Shown one piece after another: positions 23,576 to 36,639 of a stretch of DNA of 64,000 nt. Numbering within the stretch: the stretch's first letter is position 1; each line of letters begins with the position of its first letter. A program made the position numbers and the translations under genes. The DNA comes from Populus alba (Eukaryota; Streptophyta; Magnoliopsida; Malpighiales; Salicaceae): assembly GCF_005239225.2 (NCBI RefSeq), contig NC_133301.1, forward strand, positions 2,671,001 through 2,735,000, given 5' to 3'. The notes under the pieces are model-generated. The model was not told the origin of the DNA. It saw nothing but the letters and a program-made list of their open reading frames with translations, and made no database searches.

Positions 23576-26500
23576 ATCTCTAATATAATTTAATTATTTT
23601 TATGTATTCCAACCAAATTTATCTTATTTAAAATATCAATATCAAACAAATTAATAAAAAAAACACTAAATTAAAAATACCTCATAGCATCAAATAAAAC
23701 AAAAACACGCACACATGATTGGATCTTGGATTGTCTCCGATCATGAAGAAGCCAGGGAGGAAGAATGCATGTTCCAGCTAGTTGTGGATATGGGGAAATG
23801 GAAGTGAAATGATGGTGTCCTTTTCCGGTGGTTGTGTAGACCTTTTAACGGTGAATCTTGAGCTTATTGTATTTTTTTTATATGGACCGACATTTAACCA
23901 TATTTGGGGTCCCAATGTGATCGGCATGTGAGAGCACTTGATCATTGCGATTGCTTGTTTTGAAGATAAAAGATTCTGTCTTGGACCAGTTATGTGCATG
24001 TTGCTCCAAAAAGTCAACCCTGTGGATGATGACTTTTTTTGCTCCTTTGGGTGAGAAAAAAGAGAGGATAGGGAGATCAGGATTTGGACAGGCGAGCATG
24101 TTAGGTCGGCATTTATTACGACAGAGAAAATGGGGGAGGCGATGTCACTCAGTGCATTGTGTACTCCTCACTTCCTCAAGTTTCAATGTGGATTTAAGGT
24201 GGTGAAAAACTGAAAGGAGGAGGGCGGGGATGGAAAAGTCAATGAAAATTGAGGGTGGTTTTGAAGTTTTTTTTTATTCCTAGTTTGAGAGGGGAAAAAA
24301 AGTAGAGTTATCGGATTTTGATGATATATAAAGAAAATCTTGGTTGATATCAATTTTGGCCATTAAAATAGTTGATTTTGGTATCAACAAGTCTCATTTG
24401 ATGAGAGGGGTTCTACTAAAAAGTTCTTTAACATTACAATTCCATGAGAAAGTAGATCTAAACTTGAGAAATATTTGTCACCCGGGTGGATCTTGAGTTT
24501 TTGAATCAATTTTAAAATTGTTTGAGGTTATAAATAGATTTATCAAGGTTTTTAGGTATTGTTTAAGTGTTTTAGAAAAAAAATGAAAATGAAAATCTTG
24601 GAAAAAATAAATCATTGTCTGTATTCGAAGGCTCTAGACAACATGTATGCCCTGCCTTGTTTTGCTTTTTTATGTTTTTTTTTTATGTTATCTATATTTT
24701 ACACTCTAGCTTCTTCTTCTTCTTTTTTGTTATTTCATGCATTTTAGTCCCTAATTTTTTTTTAAATATTTTTTATTACATACTATATTTTTTTAATTTA
24801 ACTTAAAATAAATATAAAAAAACCTCCTTGTGTTATTTAACTTATAAAAATTAGGCCTATTTTTACTATCTCTTCGTCACGTTTGTCATGGTTGTTTCTT
24901 TTTATTTTTTAAGATTAATTTTTTTATAATTAAATAAAAAATAATCTCATAGATATAAAATTATTAAATTTAGTGAAATGCACGACTAAAGTTATGAGTT
25001 TGGCTAGTTAATTTGGGTTCACTCAAGTTGTTTTTTTAATTAAATATTATTTTTTATCAATTATATCTTTTAATATTGAGTTAATTGGATATTGAGCTTC
25101 CTATTTGTTTCAATTTATTTTTTATATATATATAGAATTATAACGGTTTCATGATACAATTCTAGATTTCACTTATTAACCTAATTTAATTCAAGTTGGA
25201 TTTTAATATATTATCATATTAATATTAAAAAACTTTCTCCACATGCAATATTTTCTTTTGGTTAAAAATACTTTATTTATTTATTTATAATTGCTACCAT
25301 TATTTTCATGCTTGAGAATGTTAATTTACTCCATAAATTTATAAAATCAATGTATTGTACAGACAGAAGATATTCGGGTGGCCCTGATGCTCGGCATATG
25401 GTACGATATTTGAAGAGTTTCGATATGTCATGAAAACCATTTGTTTTTGTTCTTGAGAAATGATAGTGAGACTAAAAAGTAAAGCTCTCGTTTTTGTCAT
25501 GGTTTCATTTTCACACCTCTCTCATTGCAAATAGTTATTACTGTTTTTGGATCCATGTTTCGTTTGCGGGTCTGAATTTTTTTTTTTTTTAAGAATGATA
25601 TTCATATGCTGAAAGTGTGTTTTAAAAAATGAAGAAAAATACATGACTTGAGTTATAAATTAGATTCAGTCAAATAAATTAATTTTACTTTAATTAGATA
25701 AAAAAAAAGAGGAGGCAACAACAATAAATGAAATAAATTAAAAAAATAATCATGATAACATGTAAAAAAACATTTTTTTTAAAAAAAAAAACAAACGATA
25801 TAATTCAATTATCATTCCATTAAATACAGAAAGATGAAATTGAGTAAAAAAAAACCTTAAAAAGTTGGGTTTGAGCCAACCTGAGTTAGCATTACAAAAC
25901 TATAACCCTGGTAATAAATGTCAAGTCGTCTCGGGTTATCCCACCAAACCCACAACTCCGGTCGTGAGATCATGATAACTTTATATTAAATTTAAAAAAA
26001 AAATCATAAAGCCTATTTCTTTTCTTAAAATAAAAAACTAATCAACTCATACTAACTTTTTAAATTCGTGACCCACAACATTAAATTAGAAGCATTTTAT
26101 CTGGAAAAACCATGAAACCCAATTCCAATCAATCAAATGTTGAAGAATGAAATTGAAAAAAAAATCTTAATTATATAAAATGATTCAAAACAAAAAAAAT
26201 AGTAATTAAAAAAATAAAATCAGATTTAAAGTACAAAATAAGTTTTTTCTTTGATTGAAGGGTGAAATAAAAAAGAAAATTCAATTTGACAAAAAGACAA
26301 AAAAAATCAAAAAATAAGGATCAAAATTAAAATAAAAAATAAAAATAAATCTTTTATTTAAGAGTGAAATTAAAAAAAAATAAATTCAACAAAATACCTA
26401 AAAAATAAAAATAGTTCAAATTTCTCTCGATGAAACAGTTAATAACAAACAAAAAAAAAAAACATAGTGAAAAGACCAAAAATCCAATATACAATGTTTT

Positions 26501-27764
26501 AATTGTTTTCCTATCAAAGGTAAAGTTATTATTTTATTGTATTTTAAAAAATAAAAAAACATAAATACCTTTCTATATCAATTTCAAATTTTTTTGATTT
26601 AAAGGATAATTGAGTTATTTTAGTGTGTTTAAAAATATATCCCTTATCAATTTTTAAACAACTAATAAGTATTAGAAAAAAATCATAAACTATGAAAACA
26701 TTTAATTTATTTTTTTAAAAAGATGTCATTACACTATTCTAATAAAGAATACAAATATCTATATCCACTGTATTTTTAATGCTTAAATTAGCTTTAGTTA
26801 ACTAGATCGTCTTATCGTGAAATCTTGCATGTTCATGGCCAATTCTTCGAATCGCGTGGAAGCTATAACAGATTAAAAAATCGAGGAAAAATGGCCACCA
26901 CTATGGACTGGTGTAAGACTCTCCAAATTGAAAATCGAGGAAAAATCGAGAAAAAATGGTTAAGTTTTCGGGTTTGAGTAATGTGAATGTTAATATGATG
27001 ATTATTAAAAATTTATATTATAGTTAATTTTAAAATTTTTAAAATTAGTAAAAATACATACAAGCTAATCAAAATATTTATATTAATAAATAAATAAATA
27101 AATAAATAAAAACCTCTCCAAATTGAAGCATGAAATAGTTCCAGTGTTATGGAAAGCATGCATTAACTGTATGGAGCCAAATTTAATGTTAATTTCACCA
27201 ATATCACCTTCATTATCTTTTATCCTCAACCATTCATTTTAATAACAAGGATAAACTTTAAAAATATCACTCAATTATATATATAATCTCAATGTTACCA
27301 AAGAAAAATCAGTATTGATTTTACCCTTGAAATTTTGAAAATTCTCAATTAAAGGTTTAATCTATATTTCCATCCGAATTGTGCTTTTTGATTTTTATTA
27401 AAAAAAACAATGTTTTTTTTTTACTTCCTATTAATTAATCTATCATGAGCCTTAATTGAGGAATACAACTAATTTAGTAGGAAAATTGATTAAAAAAATA
27501 GTCTGGATACAAAATTGTTAATACCTCAATACTTTGGGTAGTTTATTTGATGTTTGCACTACAATCAATGGATTTTTGGACCCTTTCTGAATGAGTTGGG
27601 CTTTAATTGGGCCTCAAATTTAAACTGGCGACCTTAGCAGTGGGCCCTTTTTTTTAGAATCGGTGTTTGAAAATCCCAAGCCCAAGGAAGAATTTTTCCA
27701 GCACATGCCAGTTAAGCGAGCTCTGATTCCTGCAATTAAAAAAAGTCATTCTCCACACCACCGT
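23576..27764. other. Intergenic, AT-rich dispersed repeats
   Basis: No gene supported. 23700-24250 is less AT-rich but its frames on both strands lack known domains. 25855-26070 carries 'gggtttgagccaacctgag' and 'cgggttatccc' words followed by 'tcaactcatactaac', a repeat type also seen, decayed or reversed, at 29100-29400, 30480-31260, 33900-34200 and 51660-51900. A short (AAATA/TAAA)n run lies near 27085-27110. Confidence 0.5.
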
Positions 27765-27944
27765 AGCCGTGGTTGAAATTGTATTTTATTTTTAAAAAAA
27801 TTAATTTTTGTATGTTTTTAAAATATTTTGATATATTAATATTAAAAATAATTTTAAAAAATTAAAAAATATTATTTTAATATATTTTTCAAGTTAAAAA
27901 TATTTTGAACCACAATTGATATCACATTCTCAAACACCCCATAG
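27765..27944 (+). repeat. MITE-like dispersed element (same family as 3190)
   Basis: Begins near 'gtggttgaaattg' and ends 'tctcaaacacccc', with 'ttttgatatattaatatta' inside. Confidence 0.65.
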
Positions 27945-28341
27945 CCCGTTGAATGTGCTAAGCTGGCTTGAGTATAATCCATGTTCTCTAATCGAGGCGG
28001 CTAAATTGTGCAGAAATCATTAAAATAATGGAGAAATCGTGATTTTACATGATTTCATTCGATTTTATTTATTTTGAGTTTTTTAAATAATTTTGCGTGT
28101 TAAGCCTATATTAATTTGTAAAATCATATACTTTTACGAGTCAAATTGGGTATTTTAACAATCTTAGATTGGACATACTTTGAAACCCTTTATGCTTGGA
28201 TAGAAAGGGATCTAAAAACTTTTCTTAACCAGGAAAGACAACTATATATATATATATAGTAGTGTATCTATCTCATAAACAAGTAGGAAGGATATTTGGA
28301 AATATTTGTTAACATTGCCTCACAAATATTCCGCCATAGCC

Positions 28342-28350
28342 TATAAAAAT
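28342..28350 (+). promoter_or_regulatory. TATA box of the defensin-like peptide gene
   Basis: The word tataaaaat lies 76 bases before the ATG at 28426, leaving room for a leader of about 45-50 bases. It is the best match near this gene. Confidence 0.6.
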
Positions 28351-28425
28351 AGTATCGGCTCCCCCCATTTCTATACCATAACTATTTAATTAAATACATT
28401 CTAGCGTATAAATCACTGTTAGGAA

Positions 28426-28763
28426 ATGCAGAAAGCTTCTTTGAAACCTGTCCTCTTGCTCATCCTCTTGGTTCTTACGTCTAGTGAGTCTCTCTCGCTT
28501 TCTTCTCCCCCCTCCCCCCCTCGCTTAGGGTTTGTGTGTTGGAAAACTGATGTTTTTTCTTGAATATTTATGCAGGTACTGTAGCAGGAAGATCAGTGGA
28601 GGCAGCAAAATGTGTTCGTGATATTGACTGCTCCTTTCAATGTCCATCAGGACGAGGTGTCTGTGTTGATAAAACACACGAATGTTTTTGCCTACCAAGA
28701 GAAGAAACTCAGGTGGAAATGGAATCCACCACTGCTTGTGCTCATGATGGAGGCTGCAACTAA
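28426..28763 (+). CDS. Secreted eight-cysteine defensin-like peptide, 2 exons
   Basis: Exon 1 (28426-28483) encodes a signal peptide starting MQKASLKPVLLLILLVLTS. A 92-base intron with GT and AG ends follows, and exon 2 (28576-28763) encodes the mature part; total 81 aa. The mature region has eight cysteines at 32, 38, 42, 49, 56, 58, 74 and 80, in the pattern C-x5-C-x3-C-x6-C-x6-C-x-C-x15-C-x5-C. The C-x3-C and C-x-C signature and the intron just after the signal peptide are typical of plant defensin-like and nodule-cysteine-rich-type (LCR/DEFL) families. The acidic stretch between Cys58 and Cys74 is unusual. Such peptides act outside the cell in defence or cell-cell signalling; no specific role can be read here. 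The intron has a C-rich run near 28506-28520. Confidence 0.85.
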
Positions 28764-31260
28764 GATTAGTTTTTCGTTATGGAATGTGGCTGAAAGTGCT
28801 TGTTTTTTCAAATATTGATCAATAACAATGTACTTTTATCCAATTAATTCAGAAGATCGGTTGAGAATATTAATAAATTTTAGCCTCATTTTTATCTAAT
28901 AATTTAATTTACTACAAAGTGGTGTTTTTAGTATATATGATACTAAGTTATTTCTAGTGCTATGATTGTAGATTGGATAAAAAAAAAATTGAAACATGAA
29001 AAAAATTATATCTAGATGAACAAAAACTTTTTAATATTTTCATTAAATTTGGTATAAATATATATTCAAACTTGAAAAATCCCAACTCAACTTTATAAAA
29101 ATAACAGGCTAAATTCATTTTAGTCGGTCTACTAAACCCGTAACCTGAGTTGTTGAGTCCAATAAATTGAATTATTTTTATTTTATTTTATTATATGATA
29201 AAAAAAAATACAAAAACTAATTCACAAGCAACTCAATACTAATAAAAAAAAACCTAACATTAAAAGATAAAATAAGATAAAAAATAAAATATTAAAAAAT
29301 CTAAAATTAAAGGATGGAGTTAAAAAAAACCAAAAGATAAAAAAAAGCCATAAAAAATCAAAGGACCAATAAAAAAATCCATAGGCAAGTTACAAAAAAC
29401 TCATTTATATGGGTCTTTGCTTACTTGGATCTGTATCTTTTTTCTTTACTACTTTTTTTTTTTTTTTTCTAAGAGAGAAACATGGATGATATGTCATCTA
29501 TAATATAACACAAAATATTGTCACAACTAGTGTTTGAACTTATGACCATGCGCAATAATCACTCGAGTCACGACATGAAATTGTTATCTAAACATTTTTA
29601 AAAAATATATTAACACGTTTCAACATTTATATCAACATTTAAACGGATCTCATTTGTTTTTAGTTGTTTTGTTAAAATATTTTTCATATTTTCTTTTAAA
29701 AAATCATATAAACTCAAATACTTTATTTACCTCTCTTTTTATTATCATTAGATAAAATTATTAAAAATTAATCATAATATTTTCTTATTAAGAAAAAAAT
29801 CAAAAGCATCCATAAAATGCATCATTTAAAATAAATCAAACAAGGAAATATTCATTAAAATGACCTTTTAACAACACATTGAAACTTATAATTAAAAGAG
29901 ATGTTTTAAAAAAATCAATTGTTGGACTTTTTGGACAATTTTGCTACATGCACTTTTAATCAAGTTCATAATGTCATTTTTCTTACGGAGGAAGCTTTCA
30001 TTTACAGAAGGGTTAAAAATGTGTAACATTAGTATTTCAAGATTCGTTTGACAACTTCTACATTTTTTTTTTCCATTTATGATTAATACTAAGAATAAAA
30101 AAATAGGAGTAAAAGAATAATAAAAAAAAACAACTACAGCAGAAGACAAATTCCATGTAGCCATACACACTTCATTGGGATTTTTCATTTGTTGACGAAG
30201 CTGTTTTTTTCTTTTTAAAAAAATAAAATTACATATAATTGTAACTAGATCTTTGATGGGACAACCAAGATTGTTTGATGATGTTTTACATCATTATTTC
30301 AATTGAACAGTGTCTTATTGTCTTGTAATATGTTTTTATTGATTCGATTGAATTTAATTTTGATGTGGCAGAGGAGGTTACAGCAAGTCATAGTTTCCAC
30401 TAAACATGACCCACGCTATGATGGGGATTTGTATTTTTTTGCGTAAAGAATGATATCAGGTGTTGCAATTAAGTTTCAAAGAAATAAATAATTCAGGTTA
30501 TAACATGACTGGATTTAATAAGTTAATGTTATTTTAATTAGATGATAATTATTTTTTAATAATGATAGTAAATAAATTTTTTTTAAAAAGACCACGACAA
30601 TTTAAAAAATTTGAAAGTATGTAGTTTGGATAAAAATAAAATAAAAAAGCAGCTCGAGTAATCTCGAGATAATGTGATAGCTATGTAATTTAGGTAATAA
30701 GAGGCGAGTCAACTTGGATTAACCTGTGAAACTTGTGGTTCAAGTTATGAGCTCAACATAATTTGATAGAAAAAAAATTAAAGAAAACTGTAAAACTATT
30801 AAAAAAAAACAAAATTAATGTGGAACAATAAGATAAAAAATAATAATTTAAAAAAAAAATATCGACCTGCATTAACTTTTCAAACCGTGACCCGAGTCAT
30901 TAAACCAAAAGTATCATATATGAAAAAACCTGAAAGTCAATTCTCAACAAATCAAGTGTAAAGAATTAAATCGAGAAAAAAAATCAATTACACAAAAGGT
31001 TCTAAAATAAAAGGTGGCAATTGAAAAATAAAAAACACTCGGGTTAACTTGTAAAAACATAGCACCATAAACTTTGATTGCATGTGAAATTGAAAACTAT
31101 CAAAATTTTTACAAAAAAACAAAGAAAAAAAAGTATAAATCAAAAGAATGACCGCATTTAAAAAATTATATATGATAAATTAGAATTAAAGGATTAAATT
31201 GAAAGTAAATAAAAATTTAACAAAATGGCCAATGAAAAAAATTAGAAACCAGAAGAACAA
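28764..31260. other. Peptide-gene 3' end and AT-rich repeats
   Basis: The first ~100 bases are probably the 3' UTR (aataaat-like words near 28870). Beyond, 28980-29400 and 30480-31260 are the 'gggttaacc'-bearing dispersed repeat. No further gene is seen; the reverse frame at 29892-30188 lacks recognisable features. Confidence 0.5.
29455..29580 (-). repeat. Possible tRNA-derived SINE remnant
   Basis: On the minus strand the phrase 'gtcataagttcaaacact' resembles a pol III B box and 'gactcgagtgattattg' could be a decayed A-box region; a T-run lies at the other end (an A-tail on the plus side is not clear). Weak, based on short motifs. Confidence 0.3.
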
Positions 31261-31339
31261 GGACTAGAGTTGAAATATCAACAATAAAGAGGACCAGCTT
31301 ATATTTTTTAAAGTAGGATAAAAAAGAAAAAGAAGAAGA

Positions 31340-31510
31340 AAAAAGAATGGTTGATAGGCGACAAATTGCCCCGGTCCACCACTGTTGACATGAGCGTCAA
31401 CGAGAGAAAAAAAACGTGACAGTGCATCCAAAGACATGGCAAACAAGCATTCTATGCCACAAGGTACTACATGCACCACTCAAAGTGCATGGGAGCCTCC
31501 CACACACCAT
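31340..31510. other. Less AT-rich intergenic patch
   Basis: Contains 'gccccggtccaccactg' and 'acatgcaccactcaaagtgc'. It resembles in position and style the patch at 9290-9470, each following a purine-rich AT repeat, so both may be the end part of one repeat family. Confidence 0.3.
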
Positions 31511-31678
31511 CAATATTTTCAGAATAATTAATATTTAATTGAATTAAAAGATAAAAAGGACCTAGATTACACTATTTTAGAGAGTAATGAAATAAGTTTA
31601 TGCGCACGTGTTTTTGCCTTCAACTTTTGCTTTTTTTCTCTATACATGTGTTTGTATGTGTGTGTATATATATATTAA

Positions 31679-31818
31679 CTACTTTTTTATCTAGTGATGG
31701 TTTAATTATAATACAATCATTTCATGTATATAATGTCAATCAACTTTTTTTCTCTATGTGACATTATATATATGAAATGATTGTATTATAATTAAACCAT
31801 CACTAGATAAAAAAGTAG
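31679..31818. repeat. Near-perfect 60-bp inverted repeat (hairpin)
   Basis: Left arm 31679-31738 and right arm 31759-31818 are inverse complements with a single difference (gtatat against atatat), separated by a 20-base loop. It sits between TA-rich runs. It could be a very young MITE or a foldback that gives small RNAs. Confidence 0.85.
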
Positions 31819-32206
31819 CTAAACTCGCTATATATATATATATATATCATTGTACACCTATACACTCCTCAGCAGGGAAAATGTATTTCGAAGCATCAAA
31901 AACCTTTTTCTTGCTTGTAGACTCCATGAAAACACCAAAACGTGTCCAAATGATTGCCATGAGAGCACCTCATGGCAATTATTGAATGAAAGAGCTAGCT
32001 AGCTTAGGAGTGCCAAGTTTCTTGTCACCAATAAATAGTTATATATGTAGGCACAATAGCATCCGACAACAGGAGCTAGGGTTTCCACCAGCTGCAGTGG
32101 TAGCAGTGTCATGGACCTCAACAGAGGCCTAGAACGAAGAAGATTTCAATGATCAATATTCAATTAGAAAGCATATTCCAACCATGCAAGAGAGTGCCTT
32201 GCCTAG

Positions 32207-32506
32207 GTGCTGGTCCAGAATAATATGAGGAAATATTCTTTGCCATGTAAAGCTTGCAAAATGGGGCCTGATTCTTCTAGCATCGCACATAGTAATCACG
32301 CCGCCATGATCACCAGCTTGAAGAATTTGCTGAAGCTTTTTGCGAAGGCCAGTGATAATTTGTTTAGTTGTTTCTTTCTTCCTGGGGTCCTTGTTGTATC
32401 ATTCAATATGGGAAAAAATAAAAAAAGAGAGAGGATATTTGCTGCAGCAAGATTAATGGGGTGCAAAGTTGCTAGCAAGTTGGAGTCCAAAGTCTTGTCT
32501 TGCTAG
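32207..32506 (+). other. Unrecognised 99-aa reading frame in a GC-richer island
   Basis: The frame starts MLVQNNMRKYSLPCKACKM and ends near 32506. It lies in a 650-bp island (31880-32560) of more balanced base composition with mixed, non-repetitive sequence. I recognise no domain; no intron signals extend it convincingly. The island could be a non-coding RNA gene, a gene remnant or a species-specific gene. Confidence 0.2.
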
Positions 32507-32560
32507 TTAGCAGAAAAAGTTATGCGCATGCATCAATGGAGCCAGGAAATTGGAGGCAGC

Positions 32561-35029
32561 TTATTGTGGATTTATGTATGGCTACAAAAAGATTTTTAGG
32601 TTACAGCTCAGCTCAGTCTATTTATGTATTTTGAAGAATATTCATGAGGGAGCAGGAAATTAATTAATAAAAAAATAAAGTAAAACCTTGCGCAAATACT
32701 CACAGTTTATTGTGGATTTATACAGTATTTACTGATTTATCCTGCCTCCAATTTCTCAGGATACAAATATTGTATCCAAATTTAAAAGGGACATTGTGGT
32801 CATCTTATATTCTTATTACACATTAAAATTACTAAATCACCTTTAAAAGTTACTTTCATTTAATTAATATTAAAAGATATTTTTGGTTTTTTACTTTATT
32901 TAAAAAATTAGATTGACTAAATTTCCCTAAAATCAAATTTTCTAAGCCTTGTATCCAAGGGTGTTTATGTCATTCCAATGGGTTTTTTTTGTTGTTATTA
33001 AGTTGGGTAGGGGAAATATAATTTTTTTATTTTTAAGAAATTATTAAATAAAAATTGTTCACAAATGCTATGTATACACCACCTCACGCTTTTCAAGTGG
33101 CGTGTGGGTCATTATCCTATGAAAGAATGCCAACTTCCTTTACGATGTTGGAAGCCACACGACATCCCTTTCCACATGGGCTAGCACGTGTGGTTATTAT
33201 GGTAATGGTTTCTTGTTGGCTGCCCTTTTTTTTTTTGTTCCATTCTCTCTCTATCCCCCTTTTAAGTTTCGTGGTGACTCTTAGAAAAATCATATTTGTC
33301 TTATTTTAGGACATTTGAAGTTTAACCTTTAATTTTTAGTTTTGATTCTTAGTTCTTTTATTAAAATTTAATATGTTTTTAGTTTCAGCCTTGGATTTCT
33401 AATCTTGATCTTTAATTTTTTTTTTTTCAAATTTGATCCTCATTCTCTTAATTTTTATTTTTATTTTGGACTTTTTTGAGAATTTGATTTTTTTTTTTAA
33501 TTTTTCCCTTCAATTTAAAATTTGATGATATTTAAGGTTTGACCCTTAATATTTTGATTTATAATTTTGATTCTTATATCTTATATCAAATTTTAATTTG
33601 TTTTCAATCTCATCATTGGATCCATAATCTTGATTTTTTTTTTTGTTTTTTTCAAATTTCATCCTCATTCTCATGGTTTTTGTTTTTTTTTTTTTGGATT
33701 CTTTTATTAATTTGGTTTTTCTTTTCAATTTTTCTCTTTCATTCAAAACTTTAGGTTGTTCTCTCATTTATTTATCTTCTCAAATTAGGTCTTCATTCTC
33801 TTAATTGCTACTTTTTTATCCTGTTATAAAATTAATTTTTTTTCATTATTCGACATTTGATTTATTTGAATATGGTCTTTGTGGTGTTTCTCATAGTTTT
33901 TAAACCTAACCTGAGAGTCGATTTAGGTAATATACAGGTGGGTTGGCTAGATTTAACTCAAGTCAACCAAATCATTTTATTTTATAACCAAATTAAAATG
34001 ATGTCATTTTAAAAAAAAAAAGAAAAAAAAATAGTTAATGTATTTTGACTAGGTTTTCCTAGGTTAACTTGGTCGTGGGTCAATGTTTTACTGTTTCACA
34101 CCTTGTCAATTCTCCCTCAATTTCTTTTAAAACCTAACCCAACCTAAACCTCATATCGAGTCGAGTTTTAAAATAGTGGCTTTTTAGATGGGATGCATCC
34201 AATTTCATCACTAGCTAGGGTGATTGTTTGGAAAATTAACATAAGTTGATATCATTTTTTTTTTCCAATTACATCTTTCATAGTTGTTCATTTTGATAAA
34301 TGAACTTTGTTATTTTCTTTTGTTTCCTTTTAATCAAGTTATCTTCGTCTCATGATCTAGACAACAGGTTTAGTCGAGTGGCTCAACTATTTTTTTAGGT
34401 AACCCTTTTTTTTTTTTTATTATTTTTTTGGTTTTGTCCTTTAAAATTAAGCCTCTTTTTTTTTGTTTTGTCTTGCTTTAGGCTATCTCATTCATATTAT
34501 TTCACTCACAAGTTTTGATGAATTTACTTGATTTTGCTGGTTCTTTTTTATTTTAGACTTCCTTTTGTTCATTAAAATTTTTTTCTTTGATATCATCCTT
34601 CTATGTTTGAAATCTTAAGAATTGGCAATTGTTATTTTTTTTTCAATTTTTTCTATGATGTCAAGTCATGGATTTTTTTTCCATCACTTTTTTACGTTAT
34701 ATTCTATACTTGATAATCAACTGTTAAAGATAAAAGTTACATATAAATCCATACAATTATTATACTCTCAACTTTTTTTTAATGTTTTTGAACTTTACTT
34801 TTTCAATTGAATTTTTCTATGACGGAATTAGATAAAATTAGGCTTAAAACTATGATAAATATATCAAATTAAAGAAAAAAGACTCAAATATAAAACATGA
34901 AAAAAATATACATAATCTGAAATTCTCAATAATATTTTTATCCAAAAATTCATTTTTTTTCTTTCTCTAACTTTGAAAGATGATAGAGAAAGTCACATCA
35001 AAATAATGAGAAAAGATTTGTTATTCTAC
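32561..35029. other. T-rich dispersed repeat region
   Basis: 33330-34200 repeats phrases such as 'atttgatcctcattctc' and 'gttttgattctta', then 'ggttaacttggtcgtgggtc'. This is the reverse orientation of the AT-rich repeats near 30480-31260. No gene seen. Confidence 0.45.
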
Positions 35030-35420
35030 GTGTTAACAGGTTACATTCAACAAGAAGAGTTTGATGGTGATAGTTTTTTTTTTTCTCTAAACATCCCTAA
35101 ACAAGAAGATCTTATACCATTATAATTTTTTTATTGTGGGTTTTTAGGTGTTTTGGGGGTGTTTTTAAGATTGGTAGGTGGTTTAGATGGTTTTTATAAT
35201 GTTTAAATGTGTTTTCATGTGAAATAGGTTGAAAATACAAAAAAAAAAAAAAACCCTCCCTCAGTTTTTCCATCACAGGATGGGGGTCAAAATCTAGGAT
35301 GCAATTGGCAATGTGTCATATGTTAATTTAAAAAATAAATAAATAATAAAAAAAAACCTAAGTGTCTAGGCATTTTAGTAAAGACTTGAACACGTTTAGC
35401 CATCAAGTCATACCTACATG
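35030..35420 (+). repeat. Dispersed repeat, copy 1 of a pair
   Basis: Shares ordered phrases with 40300-40672: 'gaagagtttga', 'tttaggtgttttggggg', 'ggtttaga', 'gtgtttt.a.gtgaa.taggttga', a poly-A run, and 'tttttccatcacagg'. Class unknown. Confidence 0.5.
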
Positions 35421-35999
35421 CATGGTCTTTTTTTTATTATTTTATTTTATTCATTGAATTCTTCTTTTTCTTTGGGTGGGGCTTTAATTTATTTATTTTT
35501 TATTAGGTTTTCAAGTTTCTTAATTTTTTTTTATTATCTATGTTTTGGTTTTTTAAAAATGAATTTTTATTTTATTGATTCGATGACATTTTCTTCAAAA
35601 TAAAATATTATGACATATAAGAGAAAATTTGAATAGGTAAGGACGAAGAAGTTTAAAATAATTTATAATTTTATTTTATTTCATTGTATATTTGAATTTC
35701 TCATCACAAATTTTTTTTTCTAAAAAAAATGATTATATATATGTGCAATAAAATTGATAATTAATGATATATTTACATTTTTTTAAAATATAATTAGTTT
35801 TATAAAAATAATATAAAAATACAGTAATTAATATATTCACCACGTGAAATGCATGAGCAAAAGACTCATTAAGGCGTCATTTAATGTATTCATCCATTTA
35901 AAAATACAGAAACAAAGGATGTAATTGCAAGTTCTTCAATTTTATGGGCGGTGATTAAATGGTCAGAATGTGAGGGAGCAAAACATTAATTTTAAAAGT

Positions 36000-36600
36000 G
36001 AATCAATCATGTCAATACGAAATGTCAAAATTGCACATTCTGATTCATCCCAGCCGTTAGATCTACCCTGGAGCTCGAAATATGTCCCTTTTAGCTGTCC
36101 ATTCAACGGCTCAGATGTGAGCAAGTCTTGTAACACAAAGATCCAAATTTCAAGCTTAAACACACCCAGTCAAATCATACCATAACAAGCAATAACTACA
36201 GGAAAAAGTTCTTGACACGTGTAATTCTTCAATATGACCGAATTACCCTCAACCGTCAAATCAAAATGCACTAATCCTTATACAAAAATAACGAGGCACT
36301 TCTTTAGTCCAAAAAACTAAAAAGTGTATTTTTCTGTGCTTCAATCACTGTCAACAGTCGAGGTCGTTTTCGTCTTTTCAGATTCAACGGTCATTAAAAT
36401 TCTATTGGCGGTTAGAAATGCCACGTGACTTGATGGGGGATGACGGTGGGCTTATATCACGTGACATCAGCCTTGGGGCCCAGTGACAGATGACACGAAC
36501 TTGACCTTGGCCTATCATCCAAATATATCCGTACAAGCTATTTCATTGCCCCAGTGTTATTGCATAGTAGGAGCAGCTTCTTCGTTTGGCTCCTCCTGCG
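36000..36600. promoter_or_regulatory. Promoter-like island with three G-box/ABRE cores
   Basis: CACGTG occurs at 36216-36221, 36422-36427 and 36458-36463, the last two as gccacgtgac and tcacgtgac, good ABRE matches. The island is less AT-rich than its surroundings, and contains 'caacggtc' and 'tgacgg' words. No reading frame follows it before a T-rich tract at 36640. It could be an enhancer, a promoter whose gene was lost, or a chance cluster. Confidence 0.35.
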
Positions 36601-36639
36601 AAACAAAACAAAACAAGGACAAATGACTACCAGTATTAC

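Noticed and set aside
28612..28818. Second frame overlapping the cysteine-rich peptide exon.
   Set aside because: The other frame has the signal-peptide splice and ordered cysteines; this one has neither.
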